A stretch of 64,000 bases of DNA from Hominenteromicrobium sp964531265 (GCA_964531265.1 CAZHDW010000009.1:10423-74422); one strand, 5' to 3'; positions 7,478-16,352 are shown, counted from the first letter of the stretch. Translations and numbers: made by a program. The notes: a model not told the origin generated them from the sequence alone.

Positions 7478-8752
7478 TTATACAGTTATTATCCTAAGCT
7501 TTCCGGCTCGTATGCTTTCGAGGCGCACATCGGCGTTCTTTATCAGCACAGCACAGTCCTCCGGAACTTCAACATTATCCCTGCCGGGCGCAAGATCGAA
7601 GCGATGTCCCTTAAGCTCTATGTTATCTGAGGGCTTTCTGATGATATCGATGTCGCGAAGTGTGACCTCGCTGAGCTTTCCGCCGGCCGCTACCACGCCA
7701 ATCGCGTTCTCGGACATGCAGGTGACACCGGAAATTGTCACGTTGCGAATGCTGCCCTCGGTTACTTTGCTCGGCTTCTGTTCTGCCGGAATATGGGAAT
7801 CCTCCTTGTTCAGCATCATGAGTATCGGCTCGCCGTTACCCCACCAGTTTCCGGCACGGATGCGTGTATCGATTATCATATTCTGCACACGCACATTTTC
7901 TATAGCGCCGCACTCATCACTGCACATAAAGCACAGTCCGCGGTTGCTTTCCTTTATGATGCAGTTTGAAATGAGAACGTTTTTGATAACACTGTATATG
8001 TATCCGATAACAATGGCCTTTGAGCATGACCTCAAAACACAGTTTGCTATGACGACATCCTCGCACGGCTTCTTCCAGTTTGTTATACAGGAGAGCGCTA
8101 TGCAGTCATCCCCCGAGGAAATGTGACAGTCGGAGATCATAACGCCCTTGCAGGCGGAAATATGAATGCCGTCGTCGTTCGGAATATTCAGGTCGGTGTC
8201 TATTGTAACACCGGTTATCTTGACATTCTCGCATTCGGAGAAGGTCAGCGTCCAGCATGGCGCATCAATGAGCCGTATGCCGCTGACTGTCAGATTCTTT
8301 GACCCGTGCATGAAAAGACTCTGCGCTGTTCGCATTCCTATCGGATGCGTGCATTCCCTTATCTGCTCATCGGTGAACGGAATAAGGCTGTCTGGTACAT
8401 TGTAAGCCCCGGTGTCATAGAAGGTATGTCCGCTGAAATCTATGGTTCCGCTGCCGGTTATGGATACATTATCGTGATTCAGGTTCACAATAAGTGCGGT
8501 GAGGTCGCCCATTTCGTTGTGGTGATAATCCTGCGGCGGATAATCCCCAATGTCTGAAGAGCCTTTGATGACAGCGCCGCTTTCAAGATGCATTGAAACG
8601 CCCTGCAAATTGATGGTTCCCGTCAAAAAAGTGCCAGCCGGTACCAGTATGGCTTCACCTGTCTGTTTTGCGTGTGCAATGGCATCTGAAAAAGCCGCGG
8701 TGTTCAAGAATTTGCCGTCTCCGACTGCTCCGTGCTCCAGAATATTTATCAT
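7478..8752 (-). CDS. GH28-family right-handed beta-helix glycosidase (polygalacturonase-like)
   Basis: Protein of 424 residues with the pectinase fold: N-terminal G-A-V-G-D-G start, repeated beta-helix coils, and the catalytic Asp motifs N-D-D-G (192-195; usually N-T-D-G) and S-G-D-D-C (213-217). The third family motif, normally G-H-G, reads C-S-K-A-I-V-I-G here, so the conserved His is missing. No signal peptide; likely acts on imported oligogalacturonide, rhamnogalacturonide or another oligosaccharide. Start ATG at 8752 has GGAGATGAG upstream. Regulated with the GH38 operon if the shared site at 8792-8818 is real. Inactive or altered specificity is possible. Confidence 0.8.
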   Translation of the reverse strand: MINILEHGAVGDGKFLNTAAFSDAIAHAKQTGEAILVPAGTFLTGTINLQGVSMHLESGAVIKGSSDIGDYPPQDYHHNEMGDLTALIVNLNHDNVSITGSGTIDFSGHTFYDTGAYNVPDSLIPFTDEQIRECTHPIGMRTAQSLFMHGSKNLTVSGIRLIDAPCWTLTFSECENVKITGVTIDTDLNIPNDDGIHISACKGVMISDCHISSGDDCIALSCITNWKKPCEDVVIANCVLRSCSKAIVIGYIYSVIKNVLISNCIIKESNRGLCFMCSDECGAIENVRVQNMIIDTRIRAGNWWGNGEPILMMLNKEDSHIPAEQKPSKVTEGSIRNVTISGVTCMSENAIGVVAAGGKLSEVTLRDIDIIRKPSDNIELKGHRFDLAPGRDNVEVPEDCAVLIKNADVRLESIRAGKLRIITV

Positions 8753-8791
8753 ATGCTCATCTCCATTATGGCATAGTAGTTACGATGTAAT

Positions 8792-8821
8792 AAGATTAAC
8801 TTATATTAACTATTTTTTCAA
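8792..8821 (-). promoter_or_regulatory. GH28 promoter overlapped by the shared operator-like site
   Basis: Minus strand: TTGAAA (8816-8821), 17-bp spacer, TAATCT (8793-8798). The site AAGATTAAC-ttat-ATTAACTA-t-TTTTT (plus strand 8792-8818) covers the promoter, matching 2526-2552 at 22 of 27 positions. Confidence 0.5.
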
Positions 8822-8997
8822 GAGCTTTCTCTAATTTATTTCACGGAGATGCTTTTAGGCAAATGGCGGTAGAGCAGTTGTCTGTTTCGTCGGTTGATAC
8901 AATAAAACCAATTGGGATGCATTCGCGCATAAATCGGGAATGAAAGTGCAGAGCTTTGCATAATATGAAAACACAACAGATGTGAGGGTGTGTTTTG

Positions 8998-9258
8998 ATG
9001 AAGCAAAGCGTTGATGACAGAGCGGCTATGCTTGGGGAATATATCGTAAAAAACAAAGCGACCGTCAGAAGAGCGGCAAGTAAGTTCGGCGTGAGCAAGA
9101 GCACGGTACATAAGGATGTAGCAGAGAGGCTGAGACATGTGGATCTCGGGCTTTACAGGGAGGTAAGGAATGTTCTGGCGCAGAATAAGGCTCAGAGACA
9201 TATACGCGGCGGCATGGCCACAAAGAGAAAGTACGAAAAGAGAAATCTGCACAAATAA
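8998..9258 (+). CDS. spoIIID: sporulation transcription factor SpoIIID
   Basis: Small DNA-binding protein (86 residues) that activates and represses mother-cell genes after sigma-E. The sequence carries the SpoIIID helix-turn-helix (V-R-R-A-A-S-K-F-G-V-S-K-S-T-V-H-K-D, about residues 23-40) and the basic C-terminal helix. Start ATG at 8998 follows AGGGTG; the in-frame TTG just before is less likely. It is a single gene between a divergent GH28 gene and a convergent Na/Pi transporter; the usual neighbours (spoIIQ, mbl) are absent. I could not place a convincing sigma-E promoter upstream. Confidence 0.93.
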   Translation: MKQSVDDRAAMLGEYIVKNKATVRRAASKFGVSKSTVHKDVAERLRHVDLGLYREVRNVLAQNKAQRHIRGGMATKRKYEKRNLHK

Positions 9259-9299
9259 AAAGACCACAGGGTCTGCCAAACGGCGGCTCTGTGGTCTTT
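9259..9299. terminator. bidirectional terminator
   Basis: AAAGACCACAG (9259-9269) pairs with CTGTGGTCTTT (9289-9299). It serves convergent spoIIID and the Na/Pi transporter gene. Confidence 0.75.
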
Positions 9300-9311
9300 G
9301 GTTAGTTCCTA

Positions 9312-11117
9312 TTACTTTTTAACGGCTTCCGCTGTTGCTCTGGAAGACTTCGGGAGTATATAGCGCTCTGCAAAGCGGTTATAATACTTTGTGAAGTTGG
9401 GATCACCGGAGGATTTTACCTCGTTCAGATAGCTGTGTGTATCCATGGAGGAATCACGTATCTGTATCATACATGCAGCTATATTGGAGCAGTGGTCGGA
9501 GACACGCTCGTAGTTTGTGAGGATATCGGCGTGGACGAAGCCGAGCTCTATCGTACATGTGCCCTCCTGCAGACGGCGAATGTGACGCTTTTTAAGCTCT
9601 GCCTTAAGTCCGTCGATGACCTGCTCAAGGGGCTCGACCTCCATTGCTTGACGAATATCGTTGTCTACAAAGGCGTCAGTCGTTATATCTACGATCTCAA
9701 GGAGTGCATTTGTGAATATGCGAAGCTCCTCAGTAGCCTTTTCGGAGAACTTAAGTCCCTTGTCGTTTATCTCGCGTGCAACGCGGACAAGGTTCAGGGC
9801 GTGGTCGCTGATACGCTCAAAGTCGCCGATGGTGTGCAACAGCTGTGCAACATCGTTACTGTCCTCATGTGAGAGGTCTTTACTGGAAATCTTAACCAGG
9901 AAGGAGCCGAGCTTGTCCTCGTACTGGTCTACAATACCCTCATTGGTCTCGACCTCAGCGGCGACAGCTTCGTCGAATTTAGTGAGAAGTCCGATAGCGG
10001 AGAAGAGTGTGCTGCGTACGAGCTCTGCCATTTTGGCGGTGACATTGCGGCACTCTGCGATAGCAAATGCCGGCGAACGAAGGATACGCTCGTCCAGGAG
10101 AACCGCATGGGGGTCGGATGTCTCGGTGCTGCCCTTGGTCTGCTTATCGCGGACGATGAGCATTGCGAGCTTCTCAAGCTGATTGCAGAACGGCAGGAGA
10201 AGAATAGTTGTGACAGTATTGAAAATTGAGTGAACAACTGCTATCATAAAGGAAGATATCGGCTGATTGGTAAACTCAAAGTGGAAAATAGCGTTTGCGC
10301 AATAGAAGCCTATGAGGAATATAGCTGAGCCGATGCAGTTGAAGAGTATGTGCACGGCTGTAACGCGCTTAGCGTTCTTTGAGGTGCCGATGGAGGAGAG
10401 CAGGGATGTTACGCATGTACCGATGTTCTGACCGAGAATTATCGGGAAAGCCATATTGAACGAAATGCTGCCGGTAAGAGCAATGGACTGCAAAATACCG
10501 AGGGAGGCAGCGGAGCTCTGGATTATGGCTGTGATGATAGTACCTACAAGCAGTGCGACTATCGGGTTGTTGAGCATGACGATGATCTCTTTGAACTGCG
10601 GGAGATCTGCAAGGCCCTCAACGGAGTCGCCCATGAGTGTCATGCCGAACATCAGAATGGCAAAGCCGACACATACCGAGCCCACATCCTTCTTCTTGCT
10701 GCTCTTAGTGAACATTATAAGGATGATACCGATGAGTGCGATGATCGGGGAGAAATTAGCCGGCTTCAAAAGCTGGATGAGAACATTCTCACTGGAAATG
10801 CCGGACATACTGAGTATCCATGCAGTGGCGGTGGTGCCGATGTTGGAACCCATGATAACGCCGATGGTTTGGCTGAGAGTCATGATGCCGGAGTTAACAA
10901 GACCGACCAGCATGACAGTCATGGCTGAAGATGACTGAATGGCAATCGTTATGCCCATGCCAAGCAGAAGTGCCTTGAATCTGTTGGAGGTCATTGAGCG
11001 AAGTACGTGCTCAAGCTTGCCGCCGACCATTTTTTCGAGGCTGGTTGATAAGAGATGCATGCCGTACAAAAAGAATGCAAGGCCGCCGAACAATGAGATG
11101 ACATCAAAAATGTCCAT
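9312..11117 (-). CDS. Na/Pi cotransporter family protein with PhoU-like domain
   Basis: Membrane protein of 601 residues. The first about 310 residues contain the duplicated Na/Pi-II (PF02690) repeats with Q-S-S-S-A and the second-repeat Q-S-S-A-A signature; the C-terminal about 240 residues form a PhoU-like helical domain. Predicted to carry sodium-coupled phosphate uptake or efflux, with the PhoU-like part as regulator. AAGGAG precedes the ATG at 11117. Stands alone and convergent to spoIIID. No Pho-box could be recognised; the promoter is at 11176-11205. Confidence 0.88.
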   Translation of the reverse strand: MDIFDVISLFGGLAFFLYGMHLLSTSLEKMVGGKLEHVLRSMTSNRFKALLLGMGITIAIQSSSAMTVMLVGLVNSGIMTLSQTIGVIMGSNIGTTATAWILSMSGISSENVLIQLLKPANFSPIIALIGIILIMFTKSSKKKDVGSVCVGFAILMFGMTLMGDSVEGLADLPQFKEIIVMLNNPIVALLVGTIITAIIQSSAASLGILQSIALTGSISFNMAFPIILGQNIGTCVTSLLSSIGTSKNAKRVTAVHILFNCIGSAIFLIGFYCANAIFHFEFTNQPISSFMIAVVHSIFNTVTTILLLPFCNQLEKLAMLIVRDKQTKGSTETSDPHAVLLDERILRSPAFAIAECRNVTAKMAELVRSTLFSAIGLLTKFDEAVAAEVETNEGIVDQYEDKLGSFLVKISSKDLSHEDSNDVAQLLHTIGDFERISDHALNLVRVAREINDKGLKFSEKATEELRIFTNALLEIVDITTDAFVDNDIRQAMEVEPLEQVIDGLKAELKKRHIRRLQEGTCTIELGFVHADILTNYERVSDHCSNIAACMIQIRDSSMDTHSYLNEVKSSGDPNFTKYYNRFAERYILPKSSRATAEAVKK

Positions 11118-11175
11118 TTGCTTTACAGCTCCTTCTTAGGGGTAGTTTCATATTCTGTTTTTTGATTACGTCTAA

Positions 11176-11205
11176 ATATTAACATATTCTTTACATAGAA
11201 TTCAA
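11176..11205 (-). promoter_or_regulatory. promoter of the Na/Pi transporter gene
   Basis: Minus strand TTGAAT (11200-11205), 18-bp spacer, TAATAT (11176-11181). Confidence 0.45.
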
Positions 11206-11260
11206 TGCATTTTTCAAAAAAACCGCTTTTCACATAAAAAAGGTGAATTTTGACTGCATA

Positions 11261-11290
11261 TTGACAAAAACATGTAAAAAATTGTAAAAT
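11261..11290 (+). promoter_or_regulatory. promoter of ispD-ispF
   Basis: TTGACA (11261-11266), 18-bp spacer, TAAAAT (11285-11290), about 37 bp before the start codon. Confidence 0.65.
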
Positions 11291-11326
11291 CTAAATCAAA
11301 TAAAATCGTTGAAAGTGAGTGATAAT

Positions 11327-12016
11327 GTGAAGATCTGCGCAGTGATAGTCGCCGCAGGAAATTCATCCAGAATGAAGAGCGGCGGAAACTCGAAATTATT
11401 GATGCCGATTGACGGCGAAACCGTGCTTGGACGCACCTTATCCGCTTTTGAAGAGGCAGAATGCATAGATGAGATAGTTATAGTGACCCGTGAGTGCGAT
11501 GTCGAGGCCGTACGCGAGGTAGCAGCAGGGCTTCATAAGCCGGTGAGGATAGCGCTCGGCGGCGATACCAGGCAGGAATCGGTGTCAAACGGTGTTGCTC
11601 TGTGTGCGGATGCCGATTACATTGCAGTTCATGACGGTGCGCGTCCGATGATAACGCCGGGGCTTATCGAAAGAGTGTGCAGTGATGCCGAAGCGTACGG
11701 TGCGGCCACACTTGCCGTACCCGTTAAGGATACGATAAAGTTGGCTTCCGCGGACGGCTTTGTGGCGGATACACCGGAGCGTGAAAAGCTGAGAGCAATA
11801 CAAACTCCACAGGTGTTTTATTTGCCGCTATATAAAAAAGCGCTGAGTATTGCCGAAAACGCTGGCAAGCAGTATACGGATGATTGCCAGCTCATTGAGA
11901 ACGCAGGCGGCAAAGTTTATCTGACAATGGGGGATTACAGGAATATAAAGATCACCACACCCGAGGATATCGCTGTGGCGGAGACTTTTTACAGGGAAAG
12001 GAGCGCCGAAAAATGA
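11327..12016 (+). CDS. ispD: 2-C-methyl-D-erythritol 4-phosphate cytidylyltransferase
   Basis: Third step of the MEP isoprenoid pathway: MEP + CTP to CDP-ME. 229 residues with the nucleotidyltransferase loop A-A-G-N-S-S-R-M near the N-terminus, H-D-G-A-R-P in the middle, and the T-D-D active-site segment near residue 190. GTG at 11327 is taken as start because AGTGAG is suitably spaced; in-frame TTG at 11309 and GTG at 11315 are alternatives that would add 4-6 residues. It overlaps ispF by ATGA, so the two are translationally coupled. The substrate of IspF needs the IspE step between them, and ispE is not in this window. Confidence 0.95.
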   Translation: MKICAVIVAAGNSSRMKSGGNSKLLMPIDGETVLGRTLSAFEEAECIDEIVIVTRECDVEAVREVAAGLHKPVRIALGGDTRQESVSNGVALCADADYIAVHDGARPMITPGLIERVCSDAEAYGAATLAVPVKDTIKLASADGFVADTPEREKLRAIQTPQVFYLPLYKKALSIAENAGKQYTDDCQLIENAGGKVYLTMGDYRNIKITTPEDIAVAETFYRERSAEK

Positions 12017-12480
12017 GAATAGGCCATGGATATGACGTGCATGCATTAAAAGAGGGCAGAGAGCTGATAATCGGAGGAGTCAAAATACCGTATGAGCGCG
12101 GTCTTGACGGTCATTCCGATGCTGATGTACTTGCACATGCAATAGCGGATGCCATTCTGGGAGCGGCGGCTCTCGGCGATATAGGAAAGCTCTTCCCGGA
12201 TAACGATCCTGCCTATGAGGGGGCTGACAGCCTTAAGCTGCTCTCGGCAGTCGTCGCGGCGGTGAGAAGAAAGGGTTACACTGTCGGCAATGTTGATGCC
12301 ACTGTCGTTGCACAGCAGCCAAAGCTCAGACCGTATATTGATGATATGCGTCGAAATCTTGCCTCGGCCTGCAATGTCGATATCGACTGCGTTAGTGTAA
12401 AGGCCACTACGGAGGAGCATATGGGCTTCACCGGACGTGGTGAGGGTATAGCGGCGCACGCTGTATGCCTGTTACTGTAA
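12013..12480 (+). CDS. ispF: 2-C-methyl-D-erythritol 2,4-cyclodiphosphate synthase
   Basis: Fifth step of the MEP pathway, forming the cyclodiphosphate. 155 residues, the usual trimeric-enzyme length. Metal site D-V-H in the start G-H-G-Y-D-V-H, then D-G-H-S-D-A-D-V, L-G-D-I-G-K-L-F-P-D, and the C-terminal K-A-T-T-E-E-H-M-G-F-T-G. Starts within the ispD stop (ATGA). Confidence 0.96.
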   Translation: MRIGHGYDVHALKEGRELIIGGVKIPYERGLDGHSDADVLAHAIADAILGAAALGDIGKLFPDNDPAYEGADSLKLLSAVVAAVRRKGYTVGNVDATVVAQQPKLRPYIDDMRRNLASACNVDIDCVSVKATTEEHMGFTGRGEGIAAHAVCLLL

Positions 12481-12495
12481 TACAACAAGCACAAA

Positions 12496-12560
12496 ACCTC
12501 AGCTTGTCTCATATCCTGTGTTAAGACTTAGGAACAGAATGTGGGAGGGCTGAGGTGTTT
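12496..12560 (+). other. long-loop inverted repeat covering the ribosome site of the DUF3343 gene
   Basis: ACCTCAGC (12496-12503) can pair with GCTGAGGT (12549-12556), followed by GTTTTTAT. The 3' arm contains the GAGGTG that serves ATG 12565. It could be a terminator for ispDF, a ribosome-site mask, or both. Confidence 0.4.
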
Positions 12561-12564
12561 TTAT

Positions 12565-12813
12565 ATGGATAGTGTGAAGGCTGCCGGGGATAAGCCGGTG
12601 CTGGTGGTGAGCAGCATAACCTACGCGATGAAGAGCCGTGAGCTGCTGTTCATGCGTGGTATAAGAGGATATATTGAGAGATTGCCGCACACAGGGGAGA
12701 ATGGATGCGGCTATGGTGTGTACGTGCCGGAGAATATAGATTTGGCGGAGAGAATACTTCGGGAAAACGGAATACGTGTGCTTTCCCGTGCGGAAAGGGG
12801 GAGAGCGCAGTGA
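12565..12813 (+). CDS. DUF3343 family protein (putative sulfur/selenium carrier)
   Basis: Small protein of 82 residues resembling the DUF3343 family, which is often next to selenium- and sulfur-transfer genes. A G-C-G-Y-G-V segment near residues 47-52 carries the single conserved cysteine; the C-terminal A-E-R-I-L-R-E-N-G-I fits the family. It overlaps the cysteine desulfurase by GTGA, so the pair is likely coupled and the small protein may accept persulfide from it (inference). ATG 12565 follows GAGGTG; a GTG at 12541 with TTAGGA upstream would give 90 residues. Confidence 0.75.
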   Translation: MDSVKAAGDKPVLVVSSITYAMKSRELLFMRGIRGYIERLPHTGENGCGYGVYVPENIDLAERILRENGIRVLSRAERGRAQ

Positions 12814-13955
12814 TTTATCTCGACAACAGTGCAACTACCTTTCCGAAGCCGCTCGTTGTCCGACGAAGGATGCTGACGGCACTTGAGATGTACGGTGCAA
12901 ATCCCGGGCGCGGTGGCTTTAAGATGAGCATGGATACCTCAGAGGCTCTTTATAATGTGCGGAAAAAGGCTGCACAGTTCTTTGATGCCGATGGGCCGGA
13001 GTGCGTCTCATTCCAGCCGGGCTGTACACAGGCACTGAATATCGTGATACATTCCCTGAAAAAGGGTGACCATGTACTTGTGACAGACCTTGAGCACAAC
13101 GCCGTTCTGCGTCCTTTGAAGGATATGGAGAAAAAAGGTGTCAGTTTCACGGTGGTGGAGGTAGTGCCGGGCGATAATGATGCTACATTGCAAAATTTCA
13201 GAGAGGCGATACGGGAAAACACAAGAATGTGCATCGTTACACATGCATCGAATGTTTGGGGAATACGTGTGCCGATAGAAAGAGTTGCGGCTATGGCACA
13301 TATTTACGGCGCGGAAATATGTGTTGATGCGGCACAGTCGGCAGGTGTGCTGCCGATAAGCTGCAATGCATACGGTATAGATTATCTCTGTTGTGCCGGA
13401 CATAAGGGGCTGTATGGGCCGATGGGTACCGGCTTGCTTATCACAAAGCACGGCGAAGAACTCATGCCGCTCACACAGGGCGGAACCGGCACGGCCGCCA
13501 TGCAGCTTGAGCAGCCGAGGGACATGCCGGAATACCTCGAAAGCGGAACGGTCAATGTCCCGGGAATTCTGGCGATGGGAGCCGGCATCGGCTTTGTTGA
13601 GGCACAGGGTATCGACAGCATAAGGCAGAGGGAGCTGCGGCATGTACGCATGATATATGATGCTCTCTCCGAAATGAAAAAAGTGAAGCTCTATATGGGC
13701 AGACCGGAAGAAGAGCACAGTGTGCCGGTTATCAGCTTCAATATCGAGAACCTGATGAGTGAGGAGGTCGGTGCAAGGCTGGCATCAAAGGGGATCGCCG
13801 TGCGCTGCGGACTTCACTGTGCACCGTATGCACACAGAAAAATGGCGACGGACGCAGAAAACTTTGGCGGCGCTGTAAGAGTATCACCGTGCGTATTTAC
13901 AACGGATAGGGAAATAGGGCAGTTCTTAAGGACTGTGGCAGATATATGTAAGTAA
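12810..13955 (+). CDS. class V aminotransferase / cysteine desulfurase family protein
   Basis: PLP enzyme of 381 residues that takes sulfur (or selenium) from cysteine as an enzyme persulfide. The N-terminus is typical (Y-L-D-N-S-A-T-T), the PLP lysine is Lys199 in G-H-K-G-L-Y-G-P, and the C-terminal R-C-G-L-H-C-A-P-Y-A-H loop carries the candidate persulfide cysteine. GTG start overlapping the DUF3343 stop, with AAAGGGGGAG 7 bp upstream. Closest in style to the clostridial desulfurase subfamily paired with DUF3343 rather than to housekeeping NifS/IscS or SufS with a scaffold gene; no iscU or sufU is adjacent. Confidence 0.88.
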   Translation: MIYLDNSATTFPKPLVVRRRMLTALEMYGANPGRGGFKMSMDTSEALYNVRKKAAQFFDADGPECVSFQPGCTQALNIVIHSLKKGDHVLVTDLEHNAVLRPLKDMEKKGVSFTVVEVVPGDNDATLQNFREAIRENTRMCIVTHASNVWGIRVPIERVAAMAHIYGAEICVDAAQSAGVLPISCNAYGIDYLCCAGHKGLYGPMGTGLLITKHGEELMPLTQGGTGTAAMQLEQPRDMPEYLESGTVNVPGILAMGAGIGFVEAQGIDSIRQRELRHVRMIYDALSEMKKVKLYMGRPEEEHSVPVISFNIENLMSEEVGARLASKGIAVRCGLHCAPYAHRKMATDAENFGGAVRVSPCVFTTDREIGQFLRTVADICK

Positions 13956-14065
13956 ATTATTAGAAAAAAGCAATAAAATTGAGGTGTACCCCCTTTTCAT
14001 TGTTATTCGTTTATGATAAAATTACTGCGTAAGGCTTTAATTACAATGAATAGAGGTGACCGTAG

Positions 14066-14962
14066 TTGAATGAAATTATGAGTGCCATTGCGATATGGTG
14101 GGACGGAGTTGTGGCAGTGGCGAAGAGCTTTCAGCTTAAGGATGCTTTAGATATTACCATAGTTGCGGTTGTGATATATGTTTTGATCCGATTTGTGCGT
14201 GAAACACGTGCAGGCCAGCTTATCAAGGGTCTGCTCCTTGTCATACTTGTGTTCTTTATTTCACATGCGCTGAATCTTCTTATGGTCAGCCAATTGCTGA
14301 ACTACTTTTTCACCTTTGCCTTTGTTGCGATACTTATTCTGTTTCAGCCCGAGATCAGAAAGGCTCTCGAGCAGGTCGGCCGCAGCAATATCAGCCAGTC
14401 AATAGCGGATGCTGTCAGCGGCAACAGGGACAGGGATCGCGAAAGGATTGCAATACGCAAGGTAGTAAATGCGGTCGTAGAGGGCGCAGGCATACTTCAG
14501 CAGCTTAAAATGGGCGCGCTGATAGTTTTTGAGCGACAGACAAATCTCGGTGAAATTGTCGCTACGGGCACTGAAATAAACTGTGAACCGTCCGGTCAGA
14601 TAATAGGAAACATATTCTTCAATAAGGCGCCCCTCCATGACGGCGCAATGATAATCAGAAATAACATGGTTCATGCCGCAGGCTGCATTTTGCCGCTTAC
14701 AAAGGACCCTGCTGTGGCAGCGGAGCTTGGAACACGTCACCGCGCTGCTATCGGTGTCAGTGAGGAGTCCGATGCCATTGCGGTGGTTGTTTCTGAGGAA
14801 ACAGGCAATATTTCCATCGCCGTGAACGGTTCCATCACACGCGGCTACAATAAGGATACTCTGCGCAGTGCGTTGGAGGGCTACCTGATTCCGCAGGACG
14901 ACAGCTCCCCGGTGCGCCATGGCCTGAGCTTTATTTCTTCAAAAAGGGCGGTGAAGAAGTGA
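14066..14962 (+). CDS. cdaA: diadenylate cyclase CdaA
   Basis: Makes c-di-AMP from two ATP at the membrane. 298 residues: three N-terminal membrane helices (about 30-95), a short coiled linker, then the DAC domain with D-G-A (192-194) and R-H-R (224-226), both intact. TTG start with GAGGTGAC 7 bp upstream; ATG at 14078 is less well placed. Followed with overlap by cdaR, as in most Firmicutes. The third usual member, glmM, is not here; a phosphohexomutase occurs at 38.9 kb but is a different subgroup. Confidence 0.95.
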   Translation: MNEIMSAIAIWWDGVVAVAKSFQLKDALDITIVAVVIYVLIRFVRETRAGQLIKGLLLVILVFFISHALNLLMVSQLLNYFFTFAFVAILILFQPEIRKALEQVGRSNISQSIADAVSGNRDRDRERIAIRKVVNAVVEGAGILQQLKMGALIVFERQTNLGEIVATGTEINCEPSGQIIGNIFFNKAPLHDGAMIIRNNMVHAAGCILPLTKDPAVAAELGTRHRAAIGVSEESDAIAVVVSEETGNISIAVNGSITRGYNKDTLRSALEGYLIPQDDSSPVRHGLSFISSKRAVKK

Positions 14963-16290
14963 TGGCTAAAAAAGAGACACAGAAAAGGTCAAAATTCAGC
15001 TGGGTATTCAATTTTCATCCGACCGAGAATAACACCATAGTGCTGATATTCTCATTCATGTGTGCCATTGTCGCATGGTTCCTTATGATGGACAGCCAAA
15101 TGGACGGCAGGGATACAGTGGTCAGCAATGTTCCGATAAGGATAGAGCTTTCCGAGGCCGCACAGGAGGCCGGTGTCAGGATTTTCGAGCAGAGCTACAT
15201 GTCCACGGATGTTACAGTGACAGGTAATGCCATGGTGACGAGTAAGCTGACAACCGATGATGTCGGCGTTGTGGCATCGATAGATCCGTCACTCTCCATG
15301 CTGACGGGTAACTCCATGCAGGAGGCAACAGTCACACTTCGTGCATACAAAAAAGGGAATGCCCTTGCAGATTACGAGGTGGAGAGTGTCTCCCCGTCCG
15401 AGGTGACAGTTCTGTACGATAAGTACAAAGAGATGTCGCTGACAATCGACAATAAGGTGAATTACACTGCGGCGGACGGCTATTATGCATCAACTTCACC
15501 GCATCTTTCAACGGATATCGTGACGATTTCCGGCCCCGAAAGCAAGGTCAACAGAGTGGCAAGTGCAGCTTTGATATATGATTTCACCGATGAGCTTACA
15601 CAGTCGAAATCGATATCCTGCAAAATATCCCTGTTCGATGTGAATGGAGAGATAATCGATCCGACCACAAACTATATCTCGCTCAGCGATGATACGGTTG
15701 ACGTTTCGATCAACGTAACCGGCAGACAGACCGTAACGCTTCAGCCGGAGATCAGAAATATGCCGAGCGGCTTCTCAAGCCAGCGCATAACTATTGATCC
15801 CCAGGTCATAGAGATAGCGGGTGACAACGAGATCATCTCGAAGTATGAAACCCTGACGCTTGCAACGCCGATTAACTTCCAGGATGTTACACCGGACAAC
15901 TGCGTGTTTGAGGTGGCGATTCCGGTGCCGAGCGGTGCGACGAATATCAGTGGCGTGGAGACTGCCAAGGTCACCTTCAACATGAACGGCTATACTACGG
16001 CCGACCTCAAGACGGAGAATATCAATATTATCAATGTTCCTGAGGGTAAGACCGCGGAGCTTAAGAGCAAGAGCATTCAGGTTACCGTTGTCGGTACATC
16101 GGCACAGATAGCGGCACTGACCGGCGAATCGCTGCTGTGTACAGTGGATCTTTCCGGTGTCACTGAGTTCAAGAGCATGATGGAGCTTCCTGTGACGGTA
16201 ACTGTAAGCAATGCCGATTCGATGTGGGTGAGCGGAGCATATACCGCGTATGTATCGATAGGTGATGCTGCGCCGTCCTCGGGCGGATAA
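14962..16290 (+). CDS. cdaR: CdaA regulatory protein CdaR (YbbR-domain protein)
   Basis: Regulator of the diadenylate cyclase. 442 residues: a membrane helix at about residues 24-44, then four extracellular YbbR-type beta domains and a short Ser/Gly tail. Start is either ATG 14962 or the GTG directly before it (14959); both overlap the cdaA stop. Extracytoplasmic YbbR domains are thought to sense conditions at the wall and adjust c-di-AMP output. Confidence 0.92.
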   Translation: MAKKETQKRSKFSWVFNFHPTENNTIVLIFSFMCAIVAWFLMMDSQMDGRDTVVSNVPIRIELSEAAQEAGVRIFEQSYMSTDVTVTGNAMVTSKLTTDDVGVVASIDPSLSMLTGNSMQEATVTLRAYKKGNALADYEVESVSPSEVTVLYDKYKEMSLTIDNKVNYTAADGYYASTSPHLSTDIVTISGPESKVNRVASAALIYDFTDELTQSKSISCKISLFDVNGEIIDPTTNYISLSDDTVDVSINVTGRQTVTLQPEIRNMPSGFSSQRITIDPQVIEIAGDNEIISKYETLTLATPINFQDVTPDNCVFEVAIPVPSGATNISGVETAKVTFNMNGYTTADLKTENINIINVPEGKTAELKSKSIQVTVVGTSAQIAALTGESLLCTVDLSGVTEFKSMMELPVTVTVSNADSMWVSGAYTAYVSIGDAAPSSGG

Positions 16291-16307
16291 ATCAAAAATT
16301 AATACCA

Positions 16308-16344
16308 ACAGCCCACCGCTTCTTCACATGAGGCGGTGGGCTGT
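16308..16344 (+). terminator. terminator-like hairpin after cdaR
   Basis: ACAGCCCACCGC (16308-16319) pairs with GCGGTGGGCTGT (16333-16344). The following tract (GCAATTT) is poor in T, so efficiency is uncertain. Confidence 0.6.
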
Positions 16345-16352
16345 GCAATTTA

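Noticed and set aside
13956..14065. Possible promoter of cdaA near GATAAAAT (about 14014-14022)
   Set aside because: The -10 like string is plausible, but no acceptable -35 at 16-18 bp could be chosen.
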